Source: Allodiplogaster sudhausi (Eukaryota > Nematoda > Chromadorea > Rhabditida > Diplogasteridae). Taken from it: 64,000 nt of DNA. Location of the stretch: assembly GCA_945643635.1 (NCBI GenBank), contig CALZFC010000045.1, positions 2,636,001 through 2,700,000 of the forward strand, written 5' to 3'. Shown piece by piece: positions 44,629-56,018 of the stretch. Under the pieces are notes generated by a model. The model did not search any database. It worked only from the letters and a program-made list of their open reading frames with translations, and was not told where the DNA came from. Within the stretch, counting starts at the first letter, position 1; every line of letters starts with the position of its first letter. The translations under genes and the position numbers were made by a program.

Positions 44629-46142
44629 ATGTTGCTCTACTCACTGCTTTTGGTGGCCGCCCTCTCACAGTCAGCCAGAACCGTCCCTTCACATATCATT
44701 CTCTATCTCGACGAGGCTGAACTCATTAAGCGATGCCCGACCGAACGGCAACTCTGCCATCGAAAAGCAGCGAAGGCACGCCTATATCCAAAATTTTTAA
44801 TAGTATTCTGCTGAAATTTGGCATAAAATTCGGGACCGTGTCAAAACAGCAACGCCGTTTGCGCAAAGATCGCATAACTTTGTTCAGGGTGATCGTACCG
44901 GTTCAACCAATATTCCGCGTGATTGCTCTCATTGAGATGAATTGAACCATATAGGTTTCGCAGTTCTTGGGCAGCAGGCAAAAAAGTTGAAAATTTGAAA
45001 TGTTTAAGCTTCAGTCACAAAAGTGCTATCGTTGGATAGATCTTGTAAAGAGAAATTGATTGGTGCTAATTTTATCCGTCTGCGATAACAATGAAGAAAG
45101 TTACGACACTTTTAGCGCAAATGTCGTTGCTGTTTTGACACGGTCCCTAAAATTCAGCTCCTCTGAACATTTACATGACTTTTTAGTTGCGTTAAAGGGG
45201 TTTAAGCTGTAATTGGATCTCCCGCATCCCTCTCATGTTCTTGGCAGGGCGACTGCTTCGGCTCTTCCCTTCGCGCCCTCGTCCTGCAGCGACAGTGCGC
45301 CTGCTCCTGCGCAGCTGTCCACCATACGCGTATTCAGGTTATCGCTTCTGTCTTTGTTCATCTCTACCATCTATGTCCCTTATCTATAATATTTATTATT
45401 TATATGCAAATTATATGCAAAAAACTAACTGAATTTATTGCTCTGTCATAAAACAACAGACTTCTCTCTCAAACGAAAAAAAAAAATTCTTTATAAATTA
45501 TCTCTATATACAGGGCTGCTGCCGTTCTGTCGGTGAAAAGGACATGAAGTTTTGTCTTCCTCTCTGCGGCTACAACACAACTACTGAGGATGTATACGTC
45601 TGGTTTCAAGTTGTTCCATCGCTAGTCTCTCTTCGAACCCTCTTACAAAGATGATGGATGATGCTTGAGCTTGCTTCGACTCTCGGCATCAAGTGCATCT
45701 CTCAGCTGACCACGTGGGCCTACTGCGCCGCCGACGCATTCGACAACTCGCCCTGCTGCGAGGCCAAGGGTACGTGCGGAAATACATATGTATAACAGTA
45801 CGAGTCAAATAGCTTAAGGAAAATAATTTACTTATAATATTTTCTATTAAGAGAAGTTAACATAAAGTAATAATAGATCAATTGGTCACTGTTTTATTAA
45901 GGGGTTCCCGGAGAATGCCGCTCTTTCTGCCAGGGCAAGGTTCCGACGTGCGACATGCAGTCCATCTTTGCATATCAAGTGAGCACGAAGGATGTCTGCT
46001 AAGCAGAGAAAGCATGACAACCCTCGTTCAGAGTTGCCTGCAACACATGCGCAGCATAATCGAGTGCCAGAAGGAGGGTCTCGGGCCACGGCCGAGATTC
46101 GACCCGGAATGGAGCTCCTCCTGTGACTGGGAGGGCAAGTAG
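44629..46142 (+). CDS. Secreted DB-module protein (nematode Cys-rich)
   Basis: Six exons. Exon 1 (ATG 44629) encodes a signal peptide, MLLYSLLLVAALSQSARTVP, and a short region with two Cys. Exon 2 (about 45249-45341) reads GDCFGSSLRALVLQRQCACS. Exon 3 (about 45515-45600) reads GCCRSVGEKDMKFCLPLCGY, the CC-x(10)-C-x3-C half of a DB module. Exon 4 ends FDNSPCCEAK. Exon 5 (about 45901-45989) continues GVPGECRSFCQGKVPTC. The last exon (about 46032-46142) holds SCLQHMRSIIECQKEGL and ends CDWEGK with TAG. The pattern CC..GV..C..FC.G then CL....I..C is the DB module of nematode secreted proteins, so one full and one partial module are present. The donor of exon 1 is either GC (after AAG at about 44776) or a GT 27 nt later. 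A 316-bp MITE sits in intron 1. Confidence 0.75.
44832..45147. mobile_element. 316-bp Merlin-like MITE with 8-bp target duplication
   Basis: The termini GGGACCGTGTCAAAACAGCA.. and its exact inverted complement form a 23-bp perfect and about 54-bp imperfect inverted repeat. Exact 8-bp direct repeats TAAAATTC flank it at 44824-44831 and 45148-45155. The 8-bp duplication with GG-starting ends fits Merlin better than hAT (which favours CAG ends). No coding capacity. It lies in intron 1 of the DB-module gene. Confidence 0.8.
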
Positions 46143-46409
46143 TTCATTCTCTATTCAATCTTCATTCTCTTTTCAACTCTTTGCAAGTCATTTACGCAAT
46201 ATGCGACTAATAATACGATGAGGCACAATAGTATATATTTATTACGGTAATCAGTGCAATGGCATTCAGCATGATTGCAACGGTGTTTTCAAATTACTAT
46301 CAACTCACAATCAGATTGTCATAACATTTGTGATTTCGAACTTTTCAATTTCATAAAGTCTCATGTTTTAATTAATAACATTGAGCATGATATTGATAAG
46401 CACGATCAC
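46143..46409. other. Convergent 3' spacer
   Basis: About 270 bp, AT-rich, between the convergent 3' ends of the DB-module gene and the PFSD-repeat gene. Several TAATAA/AATAA-like sequences could serve polyadenylation. Confidence 0.35.
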
Positions 46410-47480
46410 TTAGAAAGGAGTCGTGAAGGGACCATCGGTCTGGGGCTCGTCGGATGGGAAGTCAGAGAAAGGTCCATCAGTCTGGGGCTCTCCAGTCGGG
46501 GAGTCAGAGAAAGGTCCATCAGTCTGGGGCTCTCCAGTCGGGGAGTCAGAGAAAGGTCCATCAGTCTGGGGCTCTCCAGTCGGGGAGTCAGAGAAAGGTC
46601 CGTCAGTTTGGGGCTCGTCGGTGGGGAAGTCCGAGAAAGGTCCGTCAGTCTGGGGCTCGTCAGTGGGGAAGTCAGAGAAGGGTCCTTCAGTCTGGGGCTC
46701 TCCAGTCGGGGAGTCAGAGAAAGGTCCGTCAGTTTGGGGCTCGTCGGTGGGGAAGTCCGAGAAAGGTCCGTCAGTCTGGGGCTCGTCAGTGGGGAAGTCA
46801 GAGAAGGGTCCGTCAGTCTGGGGCTCATCAGTGGGTGAGTCAGAGAAAGGTCCGTCAGTTTGGGGCTCGTCGGTGGGGAAGTCCGAGAAAGGTCCGTCAG
46901 TCTGGGGCTCGTCAGTGGGGAAGTCAGAGAAGGGTCCTTCAGTCTGGGGCTCTCCAGTCGGGGAGTCAGAGAAAGGTCCGTCAGTTTGGGGCTCGTCGGT
47001 GGGGAAGTCCGAGAAAGGTCCGTCAGTCTGGGGCTCGTCGGTGGGGAAGTCAGTGAATGGCTTTGCGGTGGTCAGAACCTCCTCGGAAGACGAGGAGTCA
47101 GAGGAGGACGAAGAGGAGGAAGATCCCGAGTGCTTTCCGTGCTTTCCGTGCTTTCCATGCTTTCCGTGCTTGCCGTGCTTTCCGTGTTTCTCGTCGCTGT
47201 CATCGTGCTTGCCGTGCTTGTTCTCCTTGTTCTGCAACGGTGTGTTTTAACGAACCAATCGAAAGATAGAGAAAGGGAAAGAAAAAGAGAGCGAGCGAGA
47301 GAGAGAGAGAGAGAGAGGATGGAAGAATGGGAAGAGAGAGAGAAGAAGATAAATGATTAGTCGAGTAGAAGGAACCTTGCGTCCCCATCCGAAGCGACCT
47401 TCATCCGGGCGATTGCGGTCCGAGTGCTCGTAGGCAACGACTGCGGCGATGACGATGGCGAGGAGGAGAAGAGTGCGCAT
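46410..47480 (-). CDS. Secreted repeat protein: HGK repeats, Ser/Asp tract, 15 PFSDFPTDEPQTDG units
   Basis: Two exons, 47376-47480 and 46410-47231, join in phase 0 across a 144-bp GA-rich intron and give about 308 residues. Residues 1-18 are a signal peptide (MRTLLLLAIVIAAVVAYEHS). Then come a charged stretch, seven HGK triplets, and a Ser tract with Asp and Glu (SSSSSSSSDSSSSEEVLTT). The rest is fifteen 14-residue units, each close to PFSDFPTDEPQTDG, ending PFTTPF. Unit types alternate F/F/S, so a 42-residue higher-order repeat is visible. The product is strongly acidic, low in complexity and histidine-rich at the start, suggesting an extracellular metal- or mineral-binding or mucin-like role, but this is inference. 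A TTTCCAG seven nt upstream of ATG 47480 looks like a trans-splice acceptor. No homologue is recalled. Confidence 0.75.
46428..47060 (-). repeat. 42-bp coding minisatellite, 15 copies
   Basis: Fifteen near-identical 42-bp units with a 126-bp higher-order pattern; for example units 3-8 and 9-14 from the N-terminus resemble each other closely. The unit length is divisible by three and contains few stop triplets, so reading frames stay open on both strands across the array (a 275-codon frame also exists on the plus strand). Confidence 0.9.
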
Positions 47481-47501
47481 GTTCTGGAAAGCATTGCTCA
47501 T

Positions 47502-49411
47502 TTCTAGGGTTCTTCTAAATTAATAATAATTGAAGTATTGATGATTTTCAAATCTTTCAGACTTGTAGAGATACACGCCTAGGTTAAGATTTCTTGCATG
47601 TTATTTTAAATACTCAAAGTAAGTAGTCTATGAAGTTGATGAAGTCTTTGAAACAACTTTAAGAAAAATATGTTGCAAAAAAATAAAAGAGAACTAGTAT
47701 ATACATGCATATATATTTCACAATATATTTATAAAGGGAAGATGGCTATTGAAATAAACGTGGCGAAGAGAGAAGTGGACGCGTACCGAAGGGCGGGTTG
47801 GACGAGACGAGGGAGAGTGATGTGACTTGGATGATGGCAGAGGCCGCCTTTTATGCAATGGTCTGCCCCGGCCATGACGAGGGCGGTGCAGATTCAGTCT
47901 GGCCTTCCGAGCTGTTCATACAGGCCAGAATAGACTCTTTCGTGGACGTTGGCAGTTCGGAGCTGCCAATCGAACGGTGCATTTCTTGCCTGCTGAATTT
48001 GTTTCTCTCTTTCTTTCCTCCCATTGTATCTCAATATGATAGCGTCATCCCTCGGCCATTTTGTGCTCGAAAAATTCATCACTTAGATCAGAATGAGGAA
48101 AGATATGAATTTGAAAGATATGTACATAGAGAGAAAAAGGATTGGGAAGAGAATGAGAGTTGAATAGTTGATGACAGAAATAATAAAAAAAATGCGTGGG
48201 ATGAGGGGAGGGGGAGGGGTAAAGGGCGGAGAGGTCGAGGCTGATCCAAAGTGCAAGTTTGCGACGTGGACGGCTCGAGGCGAGTGAATGACTAATCGGG
48301 CGTCATCTTCTGTTATTTGCCTTTTCTCTCTCTTTCTCTCTACTTCTTGTTGTCTCTCCGACCTCATTCGCTAAACTGCCCATTATAAATGAGTGCTCTA
48401 TGAATGGGACTTCGTCAGCCAGTAAACTCCGATGAATCTGTTTGGTGCATAATGTATACATAAATACCTTTTGCCAAAAATTTCTTGATTTATCGAAATT
48501 CATGAATTGCATATTTAGAATAATTGTTTTGATATGTGCATCAATTTATTAGCTTATGACATCTACACTCGATGAACGGATTTACACATACTTTTAGCTC
48601 GTTTAGAATTAGTACCCAAAAGTTAATCATGAAACGTTTCAATTTGTTGAATCTTTATGGAAAAGTTGTGACTCGGTTCATCTCTGTGCCCAAAGTACGC
48701 CAGGCAGCAGAATAAACAATGCAATGCATAGAAACTATGCAGGCCATCACAAGAGAACGGCAGATTTAAAAATAAAAATATCTAATGAATAAGAATTTAC
48801 ACATTTGAATTTCCTTTGCATTCGGATCATTTGAGTTAATAAATTAAGTAAAACCTATAAAATCGTATTATTTGTCTTGATTGTTTTAAATAATTAATAA
48901 ATATCATAGGTGATGTTCCATTCGTGTTCCCACAGTCTTCCTTCTATTACACGAAAGAAGCGACAGATGAAAGGCGAAACATCAAATGTTTCCACTCTCG
49001 TTCTCCATCTCTGTCCAAGTTAATTTCAGCCTGTTTCATTTGTGTATACAACTGCCGCGCCCTACGTCGGGAGGTCGTGCCTGGGCGGAAAACGATACGT
49101 CCGAGAGGAATTTCCGGAGTATTTTGGTTGCATCAAGCAAGAAGAGATTAATTGAATTAAAAGATACGTACATATTATGTAGAAAAAGAAAGAGGGAGAC
49201 AGACTAATTGTAGCGGAGATATGCAGGGGGAGAGATGTACAGAGACAGCGATGATGTACAGATGAAGGACGAGAGAAACAGATGTCATATACAAAGAGAG
49301 AAACTGGTAAAATATGTATGTACATATGTACATATGTATAGAAAACAATCATTCACTCTGGCTTTTTTCCACAATGAGCAAATTTTGATGAAAAGATGCC
49401 AAATACATACA
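47502..49411. other. Long intergenic stretch, no gene supported
   Basis: About 1.9 kb upstream of the repeat-protein gene. Plus-strand frames at 47798-48163 and 48924-49207 have no splice context or recognisable family, and composition is AT-rich. TATA-like ATATATT sequences occur near 47700-47730. Confidence 0.4.
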
Positions 49412-49413
49412 TA

Positions 49414-49663
49414 CAGTACCGCTCAGCGGCCAGGGGTCTCGGCTATAGCGGCTATAGCGGCCGCTATGGTGTATCCATTATGGTGAATATACATTATTTT
49501 TTAAAGTTTTTGAGCTTAATGGATGCAGAACATTACCCTGAAGCCAAAAATAACAATGAATTCTGAAAATAAAAATGTTACAGGGCTTAATTTCGCTTGG
49601 CCTCTTTGGCACGCGGCCGCAATAGCCGCTATAGCCGAGACCCCTGGCCGCTGAGCGGTACTG
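49414..49663. mobile_element. 250-bp Tc1/mariner-type MITE
   Basis: Terminal inverted repeats of about 49 bp with one mismatch begin CAGTACCGCTCAGCGGCCAG and continue with a CGGCTATAGCGG motif. The flanking dinucleotides are TA on both sides (49412-49413 and 49664-49665), as for Tc1/mariner insertions. The AT-rich centre has no coding capacity. Confidence 0.8.
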
Positions 49664-49665
49664 TA

Positions 49666-50866
49666 TGCATGTCGATGCCACATAAGACGATGTCAGTAAA
49701 AAAAATTTCTGTATACCCAAAAATTTGGAAAATTCCACCGCTCCTCTCGATTAGATTCGACTCCAGCCTAATTATGTTCATTCTGAAATGCCATACTGCT
49801 TGTGCAATGTTCGAATTTCATTCCGAAAAGTTCAGCTAGATAAACGATACCTTGCGGACCAAGTCGTTTTGGCAGAGACCTCATTCTTATTATGTGCACT
49901 TTGATTTTCCCTTTGAGACATTTACGACAACATGCCACTCATCCTCAGGGATAACGACAATCCAACATGGACATGTTTGGGAGGTGACTGGCAGGCGAGA
50001 GAGTGAGAGAGAGAGAGTGAGAGAGATAGAGAGAGCGAGAGAGAGAGAGCGAGACAAGAAGAAAAAGAAAAGATGAGAGAGATTGCACAAGATCAGTTGA
50101 ATGTGTGTAGAGACCTAGACGAAGCGAGATATCCAGAGGGAGGGAGGGAGTGAGAAAGAGAGCGTTTAATATCACTTACGAATGGTAATCATGAAGGACC
50201 GGTTCCGCGTCGACCTTGGAGAACCTCCATCCAGAGAGGGCAACTGTGGCAAGCATCGCTACTTCTTTTAAACACATGTGCCGTGTCCAAATCGTTCCCT
50301 CGCGTTCTTCTGTTATCATGCATTCCATATGTTTTATATAATACTTACTACTCATTAACACTTTATGCGTATCTGTTTTCGAATGTTAACCTGAAGCAGC
50401 AAGTTCCAAACCGGTTTGTACCAATTAATCTCAACAAGTATGTATAATACAAGAAAGCCATATTATTATGCTATATGTTCAAAAAAAGAATCTTTCTTTA
50501 ATTATTTGATTATTTATGAATAATTATTGCGCAAATTCAGTGTCTGAAGACCGCGTTAAAGCTGCCGGCCTGACGTCGCTTATTATCGATTCCTGAATGA
50601 GCGCTACAGCTTCCTGATACGTTTTGTCGTTGGGCGTTATTAGCTACTACACCAAATTAACAAGTGGGCAGAATGAATTGCACGTGCTAATGATCAGAAG
50701 TAGAACAGCCGCTTGCATGCTCTTGGTGAAATTAAGACTATGCTGCTGGCATCGCAAAGAACGGAAAAGGAGATTATGACATGAACTGTTACAATCCTTG
50801 AATGCCCTATACTAAATGTGCAAGAATCTGAAGTGAAGTGATAGTGAAAAGCGCGAAGAAGAGTGA
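49666..50866. other. Intergenic stretch downstream of the collagen gene
   Basis: Holds a GA microsatellite at about 49997-50054. Short minus-strand frames at 49900-50360 have a possible donor (GTAAGT near 50175) and acceptor (CTGCCAG near 49994), but the joined peptide is very short. No gene is supported. Confidence 0.4.
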
Positions 50867-53800
50867 TCACGCGGCGCGGCCCCTATGAAAGATGCGTTGG
50901 AGAGGCACGACGCGGTAGTCGGCGTGCTTGGCGACCTCTCGTTCGCCCGTCTGACCATTCTGGCTGATCGAGACAGAAGCTGAGGAGTGCACGGAGAGTG
51001 GGCCATGCGAGTTGTCCAACACCACGAAGGCAGTCTTGTCCTCGCGCGATGAGTCTGTGTATATTACTTTTACACAAATACATAGTACAAAGAAAGTTAA
51101 GTTAATAGCAACAGGATTTCTATGTGTGATGTACATACAACGTTTTCCGCACCCTGAACAGGCAAAACTGGAGGCGAATGAGAGAACACTAACCGCGCGT
51201 ATTCATCTCATTCGGCATCGGGAATCCGCCAACGTCGGCGCTCGCGTTTGCATCCGCAACGAATCGAGTTTGCTAATGAAGGGAAAAAAACATCTAGCCA
51301 ACGTTTATGCAAATGCCCAGTTCGGCGTTGCCCACATTTCTTTTTTTTTATGCTTAAACTTTATGTAAGATAAAAGCAGTAGAATAATTTTAGGCACCTT
51401 AAGTCGTTCGATCTCGAGTTTCGCGAGCTCGATAGCGGTGGCCGGGTCGTAGTTAGAAAATTGAATTCTTTGAGGCTGCGCAGAGGGGAAGGGCTCGAGC
51501 AGGAGATTGGTCTGCTCAGGGCGGGAAGACGTGAGGAGACGAGGCGGCGAGACTTGCAGAAGCTGCAGAGAGCGCGAGAGGGAAGACGGAGGAGATGCTT
51601 CTCTATCATCCTTGTCATTATAGCCGAACGACGACAGCAGCACGGGCGCCCGTGCCAGCCGCTCCGAGTGGCGCGTCGCCAGCCGCATCGCCGCCGCGTC
51701 CGGCGATGGCATCGCGTGCGGCATCGGGAACCCTTCCGCGCCGTACGAGAGAGATTCCGCGCCACCGAGATCCGCATGCTGATTGAAGAGCTTCTTATTG
51801 TTAGCGATTTCGTAATTAGCAAGAAGTTGATTGTTCTCGCTTCTGCCGTAGGCGCTCTTCTCTTTCTGGCGGCCATTTTCCTGCTCGCCGGCGCCATTCT
51901 CTCTCAACCATTCCTCGTTGCCGTCGTCCACATCATAGCCGAGAGCTGGCATTGACTGCTGTGCAGCGCCTGCTTGCTCTGCTCCATCTTGACCGTACCC
52001 GGAAGCCAGCTCGGGCTGGGACCTTGTGGTCGCTTCCGCTACGTCATAACCACCTCCTGCATTTCCATTCGCCGCTGTAGCAGATGCGTCACTTGCATAG
52101 CTCGGAGTGGCCTGTACATCATAGCCATGGTCGGCCAGATGCGCGCGACTGGATGGTTGCTTCTGAAGCGGCCGGATTCGCAGAGACTGCTTGAGTGGCT
52201 GAGAATCGCCGTCAGGATGTTGCTGAGTTGTTTCTTCTGTGCCATAGCCGCCGTCAGGGACGGGCTTGGCCTCTTCTTGATGCCAATCTCCCTTGGCGCC
52301 AACGCGCATGTTGTAGCGCACTCTCTGCAGCTTTTGCAGAGTTGTGCTGACGATTGGTGCGGCAGTGGTCGTTGCCTTTGAAAGAGAGCTGCTAGCGACA
52401 TTATCGTAGCTTGCTGGGGCATCGCCGTATGCACTAGCCTCTGTTCCGGCTGAGGGCGGAGCAGATTCATAGCCGCCTCCGGCTGGTGCAATCGATGTCG
52501 CATGAGTGATGGGATGACTCTTTTGGGTGTGAGGGACCGTTGAAGATGGTAGTGTGAGGTCGTAGTAACCAGCAGAAGGCGCTTCTGTTTCATCGGCGGT
52601 CTGAGTTGCTACGATCGGCGCTTCATAAGCGGCACTCTCTGGCGCGTCGTACGCAGCAGTTCCTGAGATCGGAGATCTGCTTGATGGCGGTGAAATTGAT
52701 AGTATCTTCGAAGAAGTAAACATAACAGGTTGCGCGTTGGGCACATTTCGTTCTGAGCTGCTGCCCAGCTGTTCATAGCCTAAAGCTGCTTCATATTCTG
52801 GTGTTGCACTTTCCCTTCTTTCTCCGCCATTATTGGCTGAAGAATCCACAGCCTGATGATGAGGTGCATTCGTATGAGTCGTCGAACCTGAAGCTGCAAC
52901 TCTGGAGGCAGCGGTAGAATAAGGCACAGGGGCATCGTATGAGCCAGCAAGGGTGCTGGAGAACGTGCGGCTGGATGAGGCGTGGGGTGATGAGGCATCA
53001 TAAGAGACGCCGGCGGAGGGGGCATGTATTGAGGAGGAGAGGGCCGAAGGGGCATCGTATGAGCCTCTGGAAGTGCCGGAGGACGCGTGACTGCTTGAGG
53101 TTGGAGGTTCAGAGCCATCGTATGAGCTAACGGGAGATGGCGCATGAGAGGAAGAAGAAGAAGAGCCCGGCGTGGCCGTTGCTTCATAAGCAGCCTTAGC
53201 GGCAGTGATTACATGATTGTATCCAGGAGTTGTGAAGGTGTATGGATCTGCTGTGCTCGGCGTTGATGGAGGAAGAGCAGAAAGAGAAGGAGCCACATCG
53301 TAGCCCGACTGCGGCGCCGGCACTTCTCTATTCAACGGCCTCGATAACGAAATTACAGCTGGGATATCATATCCTGGCTGAGCGTGTGTGGCTTGGGATG
53401 GAAAAGGTTGTTCGTAGCCCGCAGAAGGGCTGCTGCTCGAATGGGACGGCGTTCTCGTCGTGGAGTGCGGTCGATTAGTGGCTTGCACGACGGCATCATC
53501 TGGCGGCAAGTGAGCCGGTCGTTCTCCAGCACGCGGAGGTGCGCGTGGCGGGGGAGGGCGCCGCATTGTAATGTCCTCGGGGGCGCGAGGCACCGGAACA
53601 TTGTAATGACTACTGCTGATGCTACTCGCTCCTCCATACCCTGGCAGATTGGTCAGTGCCTGCAAAAGAAGACAAAGAAAAGTGGAGAGAGAGGATATCT
53701 TGAGATGAAGATATTCAGCGACTTGGATTATGAACGAATCTGCTCGGCAGTGAAACGAAATCTAACTTGAGGAGGCGGCGGCATGCCTAACACTGAAGCT

Positions 53801-54491
53801 CCTTTCATTTCCAAATCGCTGTACGGAGGCGCCTGAAGAACCTCTTTTCTCGACATTCTAACAATAAGACAGCTAATTGACGAAAATAAAGATACCTCGG
53901 CTTGTTTTATAAGGGACATGACGTCAGGGCAAGGGCAGTAGCCCGAGTCGGTTCCTGGCGGGCCATCAGAGCCTTGAAGACCCTCTCGACCTGGTGGCCC
54001 CTCAGGCCCGGGCCAGCCTGGCACACCCGGCTTTCCGCGTGGCCCGGATCTACCGTTGTATCCAGGTGGACCTCAACGATATTATAGTGCTATCCTCAGT
54101 GTAGGCTTATATGTTGATGCAATAAGTAAATAAGTACCAACCACGCGATCCAGACTTTCCGCGTCGTCCGGGTGTGCCTGCTGCTCCGGGCGCACCCGGG
54201 GCTCCCTTGCCGCCGCTGCCTGGCCTCCCAGGATGTCCCTGTTCCCCACGATCTCCATCTGCCCCATCCGACCCTTGATCACCAGGGGCGCCGATTCGCC
54301 CGATGTTGGCGTTCCGTCCGGGTCGGCCTGGCCAGCCTCGGCGACCATCCACGCCAGGCCCACCTCAGGTGTTTTCATAGCTAACCTTTTCTCTGTCTCT
54401 CTACAACTACATACACACAAGCATACATATAACCCCGCATTTGGGGTAACTAAATATGTAAATATGTATTTACCTCCTCCTCCTCCTCCTC

Positions 54492-54530
<39 letters not shown>

Positions 54531-55120
54531 TGGCAGTCCATCCGCTCCTGGCAATCCCGGTGGTCCGGCTGGGCAGACTGTGCAAGCTCGTCCTCGCGAC
54601 ATCCACTCGCTGGCTGACAACGCGTCCGGGCCGGGAATGCCAGGCGGGGCCGAAGGGCCGGCCGGACCGGGTCGGCCACGAGGACCTGGCGGGCCGCGCG
54701 CGCAGAGAGTCGCGGACGCCGCGGCACACGCACCGCAAGCGTCAGAAGCGCGCTGCTCGCGAATGCGAGCCTTGCCAGTGACAGGCACAGCCGGCAGCTC
54801 TTCGCCAAACATCGCCGCCCATGCTTCGTTGGATGTGGACTGCGAATGGGAATGGCATGCAAAATTGGAGGAAATTCGAAAATTCAAATATTTCGTTACC
54901 TTGAATTCTTTTAAGTCCTGCAGCGATGCACTGTAGAAGTAGTCAATGTCGACGAACAGCAAGACAACGCCAACGATCGCGAGTAACAGAGAAGAAAGCG
55001 AAAGTGCAGCCGCGAACTGATAACGTTGAAGTTAAATTAATTAATTGTAAGAAAGTTGAAATCATTGGGATGAGAAGTTGATGTTTGTACCTTTGCCACA
55101 CTGAGCAAGGCGGTCGCCAT
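50867..55120 (-). CDS. Cuticle collagen with a giant Tyr-rich GYD/YDAP C-terminal domain
   Basis: Exon 1 (ATG 55120, MATALLSVAK) and exon 2 (about 54904-55020, LSLSSLLLAIVGVVLLFVDI) form the N-terminal membrane segment typical of nematode cuticle collagens. Exons at about 54534-54833, 54142-54365 and 53900-54074 hold three Gly-X-Y blocks separated by Cys clusters (ACGACAAASATLC, CTVCPAGPP, GYCPCPDV). Ordinary members stop shortly after the last cluster. Here a short exon (APPYSDLEMKG) leads into one exon of about 2.3 kb (about 51400-53660), giving more than 750 residues of Ser/Ala/Pro-rich sequence. This exon has some 30 tyrosine motifs, mostly GYD, GYE, SYDAP or AYEAP. Two more exons end VVPLQRIFHRGRAA and TGA. 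Secretion and tyrosine cross-linking into cuticle are expected from the collagen family; the tail's role is inferred. Confidence 0.8.
54481..54528. repeat. TCC/CT microsatellite at a collagen splice donor
   Basis: (TCC)n then (CT)n on the plus strand. In the collagen transcript this is GTGAGAGAGA.. running straight on from the donor of the exon ending DGLPG. Confidence 0.85.
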
Positions 55121-55256
55121 GAGGGTTGGGGCAGAGCCGCCGACTTGGCTGAAGAAAAGCTTCTGTTCCGAGATCTTGAAAAAAAGAATGGAAAGAACCA
55201 CCATAAACAATACAATCAATAATTCGAACACCCGAAAAAACCGTTGTCACCATCAA

Positions 55257-55835
55257 TCCTGCTATATTTTCTGAGTTGCATATATGGAGCTGCTTAATTT
55301 ACGCATTTTTAAGCATTTTGACCAAAACATAATAGATTAATAGACTATATCACAAAAGAAAGAATTTGGCAGCCGCTGAACTGCTGTGGCATGGCAAACG
55401 CGGCATGGAAATAAGGGCTTTCACTTGGCTCTCGTCTCGGACTATGTATGAAAATCGGGAGAGAGAGGGGGAAGGAGAGAGAGAGGGGAGGAGAGAGAGA
55501 GGGGAGGAGAGAGAGAGGGGAGGAGAGAGAGAGGGAGCGAGATCGAGAGATAGATTCGGAGATAGGGAGGAAACAGTTAGCAAGCTTTCGACTTTGACGT
55601 TGAGTCAATGTGCTGCTGAATGGAACATCGACGATAGCCATTCCAATGGGCTGAGAAAGCGGCAGACGAGAAAGTGCAGTGGATCAAGAGAGTCAGGCAG
55701 CTAGAGAAGAAGGGAAACCATGATCGGCCGGTATTTGGCCTGCGGCAAGCAAAAAAGGGACTGCTCGATCGAGACTCGAACCTGCCCCATTAACGCGCGA
55801 GCTAGAGAGGAAGTGAAAGAGAGAGTTGTGCTTAA

Positions 55836-55898
<63 letters not shown>

Positions 55899-55973
55899 GA
55901 TGGAGATGGTGATAGACAAATTGGCGGAGAGTTTGATAAGGAGAGAACGTGGATTACAAAGGGATAAATCAGG

Positions 55974-56018
<45 letters not shown>

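Noticed and set aside
46423..47250. A 275-codon open frame on the plus strand, plus a 200-codon one, across the 42-bp repeat array
   Set aside because: They are shadows of the minus-strand PFSD gene: the repeat unit is a multiple of three and lacks stops. The minus frame has a signal-peptide exon and proper splice sites; the plus frames have none.
47798..48163. 121-codon plus-strand frame
   Set aside because: No splice context, no family resemblance and AT-rich composition; treated as chance.
49890..50361. Possible two-exon secreted peptide on the minus strand (..MLATVALSGWRFSKVD.. joined near 49994)
   Set aside because: Donor and acceptor exist, but the joined phase gives a stop after about 15 residues, and the more protein-like frame does not join in phase. 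Not enough to call a gene.
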